NCBI RefSeq assembly: GCF_019097595.1
Contig: NC_080717.1
Span: 8,896,501 to 8,960,500 of the forward strand
Direction: 5' to 3'
Length of the DNA stretch: 64,000 nt
DNA from: Hemibagrus wyckioides
Lineage: Eukaryota > Chordata > Actinopteri > Siluriformes > Bagridae
The translations under genes and the position numbers were made by a program. Below the pieces are notes generated by a model. That model saw only the letters and a list, made by a program, of their open reading frames with translations, was not told the DNA's origin and did no database searches. This document shows, one piece after another, positions 9,757-22,000 of the stretch (positions within the stretch are counted from its first letter, which is position 1; each line of letters opens with the position of its first letter).

Positions 9757-10350
9757 GGTGAAAAAGCTTACAGCACCTGGTATTCCCAGGAGGTCTACCC
9801 TCCAACTTCTAATCAGGTCCAACCCTGCATAGCTTCTGAGATCAGACGAGATCAGGCGTTCTCAGGGTGGTGTGGCTGTAAGCGAGAGATGACCCGCACT
9901 ACCGACTCTTTATAGTGTATGACGTAGACAACACCTTTCTCTCACTTCCTAATTTGCTGTTGTACAGAGAGAACAACCTCTTCATCTAAACTAACATTTC
10001 TGTCTCACCTCCTGCAACACACACACAAACACATGGCTCTTCACCTCTTGGGATTCCTACCACTTAATGTCATGTTACTCCGCTTAATTTCTCCAAATAT
10101 TTAAACGGGCACGTTGTATCTCAGCTTCTTGCTTTATTTTAATGCCACATATACGACTTCTTAATCACTTTAAATAACACATAAGATAAAGAAAGAGAAA
10201 GAAAGGTGACTGAGAACAGACTATTACCACTTCATCCACAAATACTTTGCTTGCTTCAATTTTTTGCGTTAAAAACAATTCAGATCAACAATTTAAAAGC
10301 CGCTAAAACTACGAGAGCCGCATGCCTTTTTTTCTTTGCACTGCACACAA
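9757..10350 (-). repeat. Lone diverged 5S rDNA unit in reverse orientation
   Basis: Beyond the 5S-like gene, 9884-10350 matches the array spacer in reverse complement: the TATA-like block, the 'AAGCAAGAAGCTGAGAT' block, the 'CCCAAGAGGTG' block, and the segment equivalent to CAATTCAGAGCAACAATTTAAATG. It is clearly older than the array units, having many substitutions and indels. Confidence 0.8.
9764..9883 (-). pseudogene. Diverged full-length 5S rRNA gene, reverse orientation
   Basis: The reverse complement is a 120-nt 5S-like sequence starting GCTTACAGCCACACCACCC and ending GGTGCTGTAAGCTT. It keeps the region deleted in many array copies (CTCGTCTGATCTC) but has substitutions in the internal promoter region (ATTAGAAGTTGGAGGGTAGACC). 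An upstream CACTATAAAGAG TATA-like element is still present. Probably not functional. Confidence 0.85.
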
Positions 10351-12782
10351 AGGCACAGAAAGCACACTATGTTGTTAATATTTGTCAGGACATCATGGAT
10401 GTCACAGCTCTGCTGACAGCAGTTTTCTCTAGTTTTCCCATCATCCTTAAAGAAACTACTTGTTAATGTTCCAAATGTTTTGGTACACTGTTACTATAAA
10501 ATAAATGATTGGACCTCAGTTACTTTTTGGCTTTACTTATTTTTTGTTAGTTTAGCTTACTTAAAAACACTTTAAAAAGCTGCAGGTTAATTATCGGCAA
10601 AGTGATTCCCCGCGAAGTGAACTACACAGGGAGCAGGATGTACACTTTAAAGTGCACTGCGACACGGGCCGAGAAATCGGCAATCCATTGCTCTTCCTGT
10701 AATAGCCCGGATGTTAAGACCTGAATTTTTTTCAACCTGAATTTTAATACCTGAATTTCCTGTAAATCCTGTAAGGATTTTTTTCATTCAGATCAAATTG
10801 CAAATTGACAAGTTTTTATTCAGTTCATGTGATTCAATATGCTATTTTGCTTTCAGGAATTTTGGCACTATTATACTTCCATACCTCGTGAAAAAAAATA
10901 CACATAAAAAAATAAAACACGCAAATCACAGAATTGAAAACACAATTTAAAAAATAAAACAAACAAAAAAAGAAGAAAAAATATTAAAAACAGACATTTT
11001 TTTTGCTTACTTTACACGGATGTTTGTTCTTTCTGCTACTTTTTGCTCGTCATTAAATTTTCTGTTTATTCACGCTTCACTTTTCTGAGTTTTATGCAGA
11101 TTAAGTGGCGGGATAAAAGTCTGCATTGGTCCACTGCTTCTCAACCTACTGCCCTTCTCTAGCCAATCAGTAAAGTGACGTCACTGACTCTGCCGGTTAG
11201 TGTTTGAACCTGTCTTGAGTAAGTGAGAAGATGGGCGATTACACACAGCTACATGTAATCCATATCAATGTATACGTTAGTTAGATGCCTTAATTGCCCA
11301 AGGAATTAGTTGTAATATGTCTAAAATGGTCCTTAAATGTTCCAGTTGTTTTGTGCAGGTGTGGAGGACATGGTGCTTTCTTCCTAGAGGAGCAGAGTGT
11401 TGGGGTCGTGCTTACAAAGACTGAGTGGATGCTGTGGTCACAGTTTAGGACAGACATTGAACCAGACTCCCCACCCCGAATTAGTTTTAAACTGTGTGAG
11501 GCAAATTGTGGAATAAATCTGTTTTAATTACATTTATAGTATCACTCTACAATGCTTACGTCTAATAACCCTAAATCCTTCTGCAGCTTTTATGGTGGCA
11601 TGCAACTCCATAATGATGTTGATCTATCTCTAGCACACAGACAGAAATAAAGAGTCTAGAAATAATTTCTAATTTAAAGACTTATTTTCAGTTGACAGAT
11701 TTTTGACTCTGACAAGAAGCCATTGTTATAATATGAATAAACATCTCTCCCTCTCTCTGGCATTAATATACAACATTAACAGTCACTACTTTAATAAAAC
11801 TTTATTTTCTTTCTTTCTTTTTTTCAATATACGCCAGAACTAGCAGTAACAGCCCTGGACACAGAATTATAAAAACTGCAGCAAGACACTACTGCAATGG
11901 GCAGAAACAGAAGTGCAGAGTCAAATACTTTAAAACCAAATCAAACAAATCAAACGTACATCTTTTATCAACAAGAACGCTACTGTAATGGCAGTCCTGA
12001 ACATTCTGACTAAAGCTTTTATCTTTCCTGGTTTCTGGATGCAGTGTTTATTCTTCTTTTTCCACAGACAGTCTGCATCCTGAAACTATCAGGTAAAGAG
12101 CTATAAGTGTCATAAAAAGTAATACAGCAGACTTTCATATACTCATATAAAACTGCAAATCTAGCTATTATTAATGGTCATCTTGAAAATATTGCACGGG
12201 GAATCTATGCTTCAGTACAGCACCAGCATGCACTTGGCCATGTTCTGATCAGTGAATGTCCGTCTCTGATCCTGGTGCCCCTTGATCCTGTATCTGACTG
12301 ACCTGAGCCTGTGGACACGGTGATACAGGACTCTGATTATGAGTCTGGGTTAATACAGAGATAAGAGTAAACACAAAGTGAATTATATTACTAATAGTGT
12401 TTCTGTAACCATGTAAATATATATAACTTTAATTGTGTTTCTGTAAACATGTAAAGTCATTTATATTTACATGTTGACAGAAACGCTGTATCAAAGTTAT
12501 TTATTTACAGACACATTAATAAAATTGTTTACAATTACTCAACATATTTACATTATCTACAAATAAATTGAAATGAATCCATCCCCTACAGAAAGTGTCT
12601 TGTCTAGTCCTTAATGCTTTGATTAAAGGGCACAGAATTAAAGCTTGAGGATGTGTCACATAACGAAACACAGCAATATATAGACGCTGCACCTTCACGC
12701 CGAAGGCACTTAAAGCTTCTTGAACTCATTAATAAAATGTTATATTTTAATGTAATATATTAAAATGTTATGTTACTGGTTG
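10351..12782. other. Gene-free stretch
   Basis: No coding region, RNA gene or known repeat was recognised. The stretch is A/T-rich. A 77-codon frame at 11294-11527 has no recognisable motif. The block at about 12200-12350 has codon-like composition on the minus strand, but no supported exon. Confidence 0.4.
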
Positions 12783-12884
12783 GAACGAATACATCAGAAG
12801 GACAGCACATGTTGGACGTTTGGGGGACAAAGTTAGGGAGGGCAGATTAAGATGGTTTGGACATGTTCAGAGGAGGGAGAGTGA

Positions 12885-12887
<3 letters not shown>
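12783..12887 (+). mobile_element. Short LINE fragment (RT C-terminal region)
   Basis: The plus frame reads RRTAHVGRLGDKVREGRLRWFGHVQRRE, a segment typical of the C-terminal part of endonuclease/reverse transcriptase proteins of animal LINEs (LRWFGHV motif). It is truncated on both sides and followed by (TA)n. Confidence 0.6.

Positions 12888-12925
<38 letters not shown>
12888..12925. repeat. (TA)n microsatellite
   Basis: About 18 TA units between the LINE fragment and the Tc1 terminus. Confidence 0.95.
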
Positions 12926-12930
<5 letters not shown>

Positions 12931-13696
12931 TATATTGCCAAAAGTATTCGCTCATCCATCCAAATAATCAGAATCAGGTGTTCCAATCACTTCCATGGCA
13001 CAGGTGCCACAGGTGTATAAAATCAAGCACCATTTACATTATTAATGGCATTTGGCAGATGCTCTTATCCAGATCGACTTACATTTATACATTTATCTCT
13101 TTATTTATATATATATACCCACCCATCCAAATAATCAGAATCAGGTGTTCCAATCACTTCCATGGCCACAGATGTATAAAATCAAGCACCTAGGCATGCA
13201 GACTGTTTTTACAAACATTTGTGAAAGAATGGGTCGCTCTCAGGAGCTCAGTGAATTCCAGCGTGGAACTGTGATAGGATGCCACCTGTGCAACAAATCC
13301 AGTCGTGAAATTTCCTCGCTCCTAAATATTCCACAGTCAACTGTCAGCTGTATTATAAGAACGTGGAAGTGTTTGGGAACGACAGCAACTCAGCCACGAA
13401 GTGGTAGGCCACGTAAACTGACGGAGCGGGGTCAGCGGATGCTGAGGCGCATAGTGCGAAGAGGTCGCCAACTTTCTGCAGAGTCAATCGCTACAGACCT
13501 CCAAACTTCATGTGGCCTTCAGATTAGCTCAAGAACAGTGCGCAGAGAGCTTCATGGAATGGGTTTCCATGGCCGAACAGCTGCATCCAAGCCATACATC
13601 ACCAAGTGCAATGCAAAGCGTCGGATGCAGTGGTGTAAAGCACGCCGCCACTGGACTCTAGAGCAGTGGAGACGCGTTCTCTGGAGTGACGAATCG
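12925..13696 (+). mobile_element. 5' half of a Tc1-like transposon, cut by the 5S array
   Basis: Begins with a terminal-repeat-like CACTATATTGCCAAAAGTAT and contains the transposase start. It stops at WSDESRIF, just after the region of the first catalytic Asp, where 5S spacer sequence takes over at a CGC microhomology. A segment near the 5' end (about 12955-13032) is duplicated at 13126-13190 around another short repeat. Confidence 0.85.
13229..13696 (+). pseudogene. Truncated Tc1-like transposase
   Basis: The open frame from the ATG at 13229 (MGRSQELSEF...) carries a paired-like helix-turn-helix region (SSREISSLLNIPQSTVSCII), the GRP-type basic linker (QPRSGRPRKLTERG), the second HTH and the first DDE acidic residue (WSDESR). 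The second and third acidic residues are absent because the element is truncated, so no transposase activity is possible. The frame is otherwise well kept. Confidence 0.85.
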
Positions 13697-14124
13697 CGCA
13701 TATTCCATTAAAAAACAATTATTACTCTATTTTCTTATTAAGAAACTTTTTTTTTTCAACGTTATTTTTTGGGAGGGTGTATGTTTCTAGAATGGACGGA
13801 CTTCACGTAGCAGATATCATAGTCACATTTCTTGATGATACCAATCTCGTGATTATTCTTTTATTCGTGTATTTCGTTATTATTTTTAATTATTTTTCTT
13901 ACTACTGCTACTACTACTACTATGATTCCTGTCCGTAACAGTCGTAGTAGTAGCATTTGCACTTATCACATGAGCGTCTTAGATGCTCCAACAAACAATT
14001 GGATGTTGCAGGTTTGTTCAGATTGTTTACAGTGTTCTTTATTTCTAGATATGTGCTGAAGTTTCCAATTCAAGCAGTTGTGTAAAATCCCCTTTGATAG
14101 ACTCGTCTAGCAAATGCTGTAAAC

Positions 14125-14200
<76 letters not shown>

Positions 14201-14785
14201 CGCACTCACGCGCTCTCTCACTCGCTCGCGTTGGAAGCCGGCCCCACTCTCCAGTTCAGCTGGTGGCGGTAATGCGTCCAACTCCTGAACAAAGAAGAAG
14301 AGAGCAGACATGTGGCTCTTGTAGTTGTTGCGGCATTTAAATTGTTGCTCTGAATTGTTTTTAACGAAGTAATAATTGAAGCAAGAAAAGTATATGTGGA
14401 TGAAGTGGTAATACCCTGTTCAAAGACACCTCACTTTCTCTCACAGCAATCTGCTGCCTTATGTCAAGTGTTTTATTGATGTGGCATGAAAAGAAAGCAA
14501 GAAGCTAAGATGCAGCGTGCAATGTGCCTGTTTAAATATTTTGTCAAATTAAGCAGAGTAAGATGTCATTAAGTGTTAGTAATCCCAAGAGGTGGAGAGG
14601 CGCGTGTGGGTTGCAGGTGGTGAGACAGAAAGTTTGATATGGATGAAGCGGTTGTTCTCTCCACCCAACAGCAAACTGAGACGCGAATGAGTGACTTTAA
14701 AATAAATCAAATAAAAAAGAAAAGAAAAGAAACGGAGTCATCTACATCGTACACTATAAAGAGCCCTTATTGAAAACGCTCTGTC

Positions 14786-14905
14786 GCTTACGGCCTTACC
14801 ACCCTGAGAACGCCCGATCTAGTCTGATCTCGGAAGCTAAGCAGAGTCGGGCCTGGTTAGTACTTGGATGGATGACCGCCTAGGAATACCAGGTGCTGTA
14901 AGCTT
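14786..14905 (+). rRNA. 5S rRNA gene copy 1 (full length, variant)
   Basis: 120 nt. It differs from copy 4 at several sites (GGCCTTACC, CTAGTCTGATC, GGATGGATGACC, CCTAGGAAT), including the internal promoter region, so it may be a pseudogene. Confidence 0.8.
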
Positions 14906-15583
14906 TTTCACCGTCAAAAGTCTCTACTGCAACTTTTCAAACTCAAAAACACCTTCAACTTGCCTTCATTTATTACTACCCAGAGATCACACATAGAGAC
15001 ACATCTGACAAAATCAACAAGCAATCAATCACCTCGACACAAATTCATGCTCAAATCACAGAATTATCCCTACCTTATTTATTTTCCACTTCATTCATTC
15101 ATTCATTCATTCATTCATTCATTCATTCATTCAAACAATCACTCGCATATTCCTTTAAAATACAATTATTATTCTATTTTCTTATAAAGAAACTTTTTTT
15201 ACATAAAGTTATTTATTTCGGAGGGTGTATGTTTCTAGAATGGACGGACTTCACGTAGCAGATATCATAGTCACATTCCTTGATGATACCAATCTCGTGA
15301 TTATTCTTTTATTCCTGTATTTCGTTATTATTTTTAATTATTTTTCTTTCTACTGCTACTACTACTACTATGATTCCTGTCCGTAACAGTCGTAGTAGTA
15401 GCATTTGCACTTATAACATGAGCGTCTTAGATGCTCCAACAAACAATTGGATGTTGCAGGTTTGTTCAGATTGTGTACAGTGTTCTTTATTTCTAGATAT
15501 GTTCTGAAGTTTCCAATTCAAGCACTTGTGTAAAATCCCCTTTGATAGACTCGTCTAGCAAATGCCGTAAACGCAGAGAGAGA

Positions 15584-15614
<31 letters not shown>

Positions 15615-16204
15615 CGCACGCACTCACGCGCTCTCTCACTGGCTCGCGTTGGATGCCGGCCCCACTCTCCAGTTCAGCTGGTGGCGGTAATGCGTCCAAC
15701 TCCTGAACAAAGAAGAAGAGAGCAGACATGTGGCTCTTGTAGTTGTTGCGGCATTTAAATTGTTGCTCTGAATTGTTTTTAACGAAGTAATAATTGAAGC
15801 AAGAAAAGTATTTGTGGATGAAGTGGTAATAGCCTGTTCAAAGACACCTTACTTTCTCTCGCAGCAATCTGCTGTCTTATGTCAAGTGTTTTATTGATGT
15901 GGTATGACAATAAAGCAAGAAGCTAAGATGCAGCGTGCAACGTGCCTGTTTAAATATTTTGTCAAATTAAGCAGAGTAAGATGTCATTAAGTGTTAGTAA
16001 TCCCAAGAGGTGGAGAGGCGCGTGTGGGTTGCAGGTGGTGAGAAAGATAGTTTGATATGGATGAAGCGGTTGTTCTCTCCACCCAACAGCAAACTGAGAC
16101 GCGAATGAGTGACTTTAAAATAAATAAAAGAAAAAAAGAAAAGAAAAGAAACGGAGTCATCTACATCGTACACTATAAAGAGCCCTTATTGAAAACGCTC
16201 TGTC

Positions 16205-16314
16205 GCTTACGGCCATACCACCCTGAGAACGCCCGATCTCGTAAGCTAAGCCGGGTCGGGCCTGGTTAGTACTTGGATGGGAGACCGCCTGGGAATACCA
16301 GGTGCTGTAAGCTT
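16205..16314 (+). rRNA. 5S rRNA copy 2 (10-nt deletion)
   Basis: 110 nt. It reads GATCTCGTAAGC, a 10-nt deletion with a different junction from the other short copies, plus AGCCGGG. Probably non-functional. Confidence 0.75.
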
Positions 16315-16969
16315 TTTCACCGTCAAAAGTCTCTACTGCAACTTTTCAAACTCACAAACACCTTCAACTTGCATTCATTTATTACTGCACAGAGACACAT
16401 GTGACAAAATCAACAAGCAATCAATCACCTCGACACAAATTCATGCTCAAATCACAGAATTATCCCTACCTTATTTATTTTCCACTTCATTCATTCATTC
16501 ATTCATTCATTCATTCATTCATTCATTCAAACATTCACTCGCATATTCCTTTAAACTACAATTATTATTCTATTTTCTTATAAAGAAACTTTTTTTTACA
16601 TAAAGTTATTTATTTCGGAGGGTGTATGTTTCTAGAATGGACGGACTTCACGTAGCAGATATCATAGTCACATTTCTTGATGATACCAATCTCGTGATTA
16701 TTCTTTTATTCGTGTATTTCGTTATTATTTTTAATTATTTTTCTTACTACTGCTACTACTACTACTATGATTCCTGTCCGTAACAGTCGTAGTAGTAGCA
16801 TTTGCACTTATCACATGAGCGTCTTAGATGCTCCAACAAACAATTGGATGTTGCAGGTTTGTTCAGATTGTGTACAGTGTTCTTTATTTCTAGATATGTT
16901 CTGAAGTTTCCAATTCAAGCACTTGTGTAAAATCCCCTTTGATAGACTCGTCTAGCAAATGCTGTAAAC

Positions 16970-17007
<38 letters not shown>

Positions 17008-17587
17008 CGCACTCACGCGCTCTCTCACTCGCTCGCATTGGAAGCCGGCCCCACTCTCCAGTTCAGCTGGTGGCGGTAATGCGTCCAAGTCCTGAACAAA
17101 GAAGAAGAGAGCAGACATGTGGCTCTTGTAGTTGTTGCGGCATTTAAATTGTTGCTCTGAATTGTTTTTAACGAAGTAATAATTGAAGCAAGAAAAGTAT
17201 TTGTGGATGAAGTGGTAATAGCCTGTTCAAAGACACCTTACTTTCTCTCGCAGCAATCTGCTGTCTTATGTCAAGTGTTTTATTGATGTGGCATGAAAAT
17301 AAAGCAAGAAGTTAAGATGCAGCGTGCAACGTGCCTGTTTAAATATTTTGTCAAATTAAGCAGAGTAAGATGTCATTAAGTGTTAGTAATCCCAAGAGGT
17401 GGAGAGGCGCGTGTGGGTTGCAGGTGGTGAGACAGAAAGTTTGATATGGATGAAGCGGTTGTTCTCTCCACCCAACAGCAAACTGAGACGCGAATGAGTG
17501 ACTTTAAAATTAAAAAAAAAGCGAAGAAAAGAAACGGAGTCATCTACATCGTACACTATAAAGAGCCCTTATTGAAACTGCTCTCCC

Positions 17588-17617
17588 GCTTACGGTCATA
17601 CCACCCTGAGAACGCCC
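17588..17617 (+). pseudogene. 5S copy 3, 5' part, split by LINE copy 1
   Basis: The first 30 nt of 5S (with ACGGTCATACC), ending GAACGCCC at the LINE junction. The 3' part is at 22977-23074. Confidence 0.9.
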
Positions 17618-17842
17618 TCTAGTGCGCAGAGGAAGTTGGTTTGGCTACAGTGGGGAGAGACATGCTCTCCCATAGTGTTTGCTTTATTTCTTTTATTTTT
17701 TGTTCTAATTCATTTTTTACTAAATTTGGTTATAGTGTATTTTTTTCTTTCTTGCTCCCCAGCAGTTTGACTACCTGGGGAGGCGGTTTTTTTTTGTTAT
17801 TATTTTGGTAGTTGGATAGTCTTTGCTACCATAACAAAGACA

Positions 17843-18985
17843 ATGGCTGAATACGATAGATAATTCAAAGAATACACAATTATACTTGAAACTGAGAAAA
17901 TTAAAGGACTGAAAGCAACTGATATTTTGAAGACGGTCGTTGAAATAGTTGGACATGTAAAATTACTTGCTTTAAGACCACGACAACAGGCGGAATACGT
18001 GTTAACATTTGCCGATAATGAGTCAATGAAACTAGTAGAAGATGGAATTTTAATCAGTGGAACGCATTGTGAAACCAGACTGCTTGAAAATAATGACATC
18101 GTCGTGTCATTTCTGTATCTGCCTGTTTATTTATCAGACAGCATTATAACAGAAAAACTCAGACTGTGGGGTGTCACACCCCTAGATCCAATTAGAAGGA
18201 GATATTACCCAGGAACAGATATAACCGACGGGACAAGATATGTAAAGGTGCGATTCCCAAAGGAAATCGTGTCCTTGCCATACAGCACTAAATTCATCAC
18301 AGCAGAGGGTCCACAATATGTCAGAATCATACATGATCGGCAGGTGAAGACTTGCCGATTATGTATGAACACTGGACATATAATGAAGGACTGCCCAAAG
18401 TTTGTATGCAGAGAGTGCTGTGAACAGGGACACCACGCGAGGGACTGCACTGCGGCTAAGTGTCCAGACTGCAGGAGAGCACTCATCAGCTGTGAATGCC
18501 AGGATGAGGGGGAATCAGCTGAACCTATGGAGGAAACACCGGCAGAAATAGAAGATACTGAGTCGGAACATCAGCAAAGCCGGGTGACGGACACAGGGAA
18601 AGGCAATGACCGAGTGTCAGAGCAACAGGTCGGAGCAGCGAGAAAGACAGTATCTACAGAAACGAAAGATGACGACATAGAAAAGGAATCGGCAATGGAC
18701 GAGGATACAGATCTGGAATTAAAAATGGTAAAAGTAAGAGGAACACTGGATAACAATGGACGGACGACGAGTACAGAACGACGCGGAACTAATTGGGGAA
18801 GAAAACTTGGAGACGGATGTGCGGAAGACGACAGACTGGAGAGTAGAAGGAGAAAAAGAATAACGACACTCAATATACAAAAAGTTATAGAAAAACAGAG
18901 AGAAAGAAGGGAACTAATGAAAGGACTAAAAAAGAATCGAAGGACTGGCACGTTTGATGGGCTAACGGAAGAAATGTTGGAATAA
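17843..18985 (+). pseudogene. LINE copy 1 ORF1 (zinc-knuckle protein)
   Basis: The likely start MAEYDR is followed by TAA at 17861. Open sequence then continues in the same frame to the stop at 18985, so the stop looks like a CAA to TAA change. Downstream are three CCHC-like knuckles (CRLCMNTGHIMKDC, CRECCEQGHHARDC and a third Cys cluster CPDC...CEC), then an acidic stretch and a basic Arg/Lys-rich C-terminus. In this family ORF1 binds nucleic acid in the retrotransposition particle. A downstream ATG at 17927 could give a shorter protein. Confidence 0.8.
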
Positions 18986-19051
18986 TGACTACTGCATTGT
19001 AAGTTAAAGACTACTGATGGAACGCTTTTTTCGTATACCGTAATACAAATA

Positions 19052-22000
19052 ATGACATTTAAAATAGTATCTATCAATGTAAGAGGTTTAAATAATATAC
19101 AGAAATTTCACACAATAATAACAAATGCTGGAACAGCTGAAATAGTGTGCTTACAGGAGACATATTGGGATGAAGAAAGTGTTAAAAAATGTAGAAACAT
19201 ATGGGATGGAAATATACATTGCAATAACGGGAAGGAAAAACAAGGAAGAGGGGTGGCGGTGTTAATTAAAAGGAACATATGCGAAAAAGAAAGAGTAATT
19301 TTTAATGACGATGTGGGGAAAGGTATAGCAATAGACCTAACACAAAATGATAATAAAATAATTCTGTACAACATACATGCACCTAATGAAGAAAAAGAAA
19401 AGGTCAGTTTCTTTAGGAAAATAATGACAACAATTGATGGGTGGAAGAATGTTATTTTAATCGGCGATTTCAATATAGCGCTATCTAAATTAGATATTGG
19501 AAACGCTATGGTTTTTAAAACAGATAAAGGGCGAGATGAGTTGAAGAAATTAATGGAACAGTTTAAATTTGTTGATGTATGGAGGGAACGAAATAGAACG
19601 AAAAGGGAATACTCGAGAAGACAAAAAGTGCAAGGTTTAATTAAACAATGTCGGATAGACCTAGTCCTCTGTACAAAGAAGGTAGAAAACATAACAAGGA
19701 ATGTATTTTATAAAGAAGCAGGATTCAGTGATCATAATTATTTATTCATGGAATTGGATTTTGATGAAGTAGAGAGAGGCCCAGGAATGTGGGTTCTCAA
19801 CACAAGTATTTTAAATGACAGAGTATATTGTGAGAGAATAAAAGACTTAATTAAATGGAATTTGAAAAATAAATTGTTCTTGGAAGACAAAAGAATATGG
19901 TGGGATAACGTAAAATATGAAATTAAAAAATATTCTATAGAACATAGTACACGTACACAAAAAATTAAAAGACGAGAGGAAAAAGAAGTAAGGAAAGAGC
20001 TAGAGAAGGAACTAAAAGAATTAGAGGAAACTGGAAATGAGGGAACAATGGGGAAAATAATAGTACTAGAAGACAAGATAAAGCAAATAGAAGAAGAAAA
20101 GTGTAGAGGATTAATACTGAGAAGTAAAGTAAGATATGCGGTAGAAGGGGAAAAGAGTACAACTTTTTTTTTTAACCTGGAGAAAAACAGACAAAAAGCA
20201 AATGTGATCAAAGAGGTGCTAAACAAAAAAGGTGAAGAAGAGAGAGGGAAAGAAAATGTTCTGAAAATGGTGAAAGAATACTATGAGGATATGTTTACAA
20301 GTAGAGGAATAAATCAAGAAGATGAAGAATTTTTATTGAGACACATTAAAACAAAAGTAACAGAAGAGAACAAAGAAATGTGTGATCAAGAAATAAGTGA
20401 AGAGGAAATAGATATAGCTATAAGTCAACTGAATACAGGGAAAAGTCCAGGGACAGATGGACTTACAAATGAATTTTATAAAACATTCAAGCAACAGTTG
20501 GTACCAATATTAAAATTAATTTATGAAGAAGTATATAACAAGAAAGAATTAAGTGAAACAATGAAAACTGGCATGATCAAATTAATATATAAGAAAAAAG
20601 GAAAGACAGCTGATCTTAAAAATTATAGACCAATATCAATGCTAAACAATGATTTTAAAATTCTAACAAAGATTTTAGCAAACAGACTGAAATATGTATT
20701 ACCCCAAATTATAACCACTACACAAGCATATGCAGTACAAGGAAGGGACATAGCTGACACACTTTGCAGTATAATAGATACAATAACATATATGAAAGAA
20801 AAAGGGAGCGGGGGATACCTAATAAGCCTTGATCTAGAAAAGGCCTTTGACAGGGTTGAACATACTAATATATGCATAACATACTGAGAGAATTTGGTTT
20901 TGGAAATAATTTTAGAAGATGGATAAAAATCCTTTATTTTGATGTTTTAACATGTGTGAAATGTAATGGATTTTTAACAGAGTATTTTAAACCCACAAGA
21001 TCAATTAGACAAGGATGTCCACTGTCGGCTCTATTGTACACTTTGGTAGCCGAACCACGTGGTCTAGCAATGAAAGCTGATGAGGAGATCAAAGGTATAT
21101 CAATAGAACACAGTGAAAGAACTGAATCAATATACCAGTATGCTGATGATACCACGATTATGGTCGAAGACCTAAAAAGCATTGAAAGGGTATTATTAAA
21201 TATGTACTGTAGAGGATCAGGAGCAAAAATAAATTTTGAAAAAAGCAAAGGCCTGACAATTGGAATAGCAGATTCCCTACCAGAACAAATCGATTTTAAG
21301 CAGGAAGAAGAGATAAAAATCCTAGGGATAGTAATTGGACCAGATGCAAACAGGGCAAATGAAATAACCTGGGAGAGCACTGTAGGAGGAATAGAAAAAC
21401 GACTAAAATTCTGGGAGAGTCGAAATTTAACAATAAATGGTAAAGTTCTAGTAACAAATGTGTTAATGTTATCCAAAATCTGGTATGTATCGAATGTGAC
21501 ACCATTGCCCTTGAAAGTTTACACAAGAATTAAACAGATTGTTTTAAATTTTTTATGGGGCAAAGGAAGAGTCAAAATAGCATATGACACGCTTATTGGA
21601 AGGAGAGAAGAGGGGGGATTAGGGCTTTTAGATCCTTTTATCAGAATGAAAAGTTTGAGAGTGAAAACGGTAAAGAGGTTTTTAGACAAAGAAAATACAG
21701 CAATGTGGAAGGAAGTGATGAGGTTTTATCTAAGAAAGAGTGGGGATTTTAATATGGGAGAAAACATTTTATGGATGAAAGCCAAAGGCCACATGGTAAA
21801 CATGTTACCCTGTTTTTATAGGGAAGTATTAAATGCTTGGGGAGAGTTCCAGAGTAACATTAAAATAGAGCCCATAGGGAGAAAACAATTGTTAGACCAA
21901 CCACTATTTTTAAATCAGAATATACGGAATGAAAACAACACGATATATTACAAGAAATGGTGGGATGGAGGATTAAGGCAAGTGAAAGACGTTCTATACG

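Noticed and set aside
9764..9883. 5S-derived SINE (SINE3-like) as an explanation of the inverted 5S sequence
   Set aside because: Matching rDNA spacer continues upstream for more than 400 bp, which a SINE would not carry.
11294..11527. 77-codon ORF as a gene
   Set aside because: No motif, no splice context and a length expected by chance; recorded only as part of a gene-free stretch.
20860..20890. Programmed frameshift in LINE ORF2
   Set aside because: No slippery heptamer is evident, and the break falls between RT motifs. A shared one-base loss in a duplicated dead copy explains it better.
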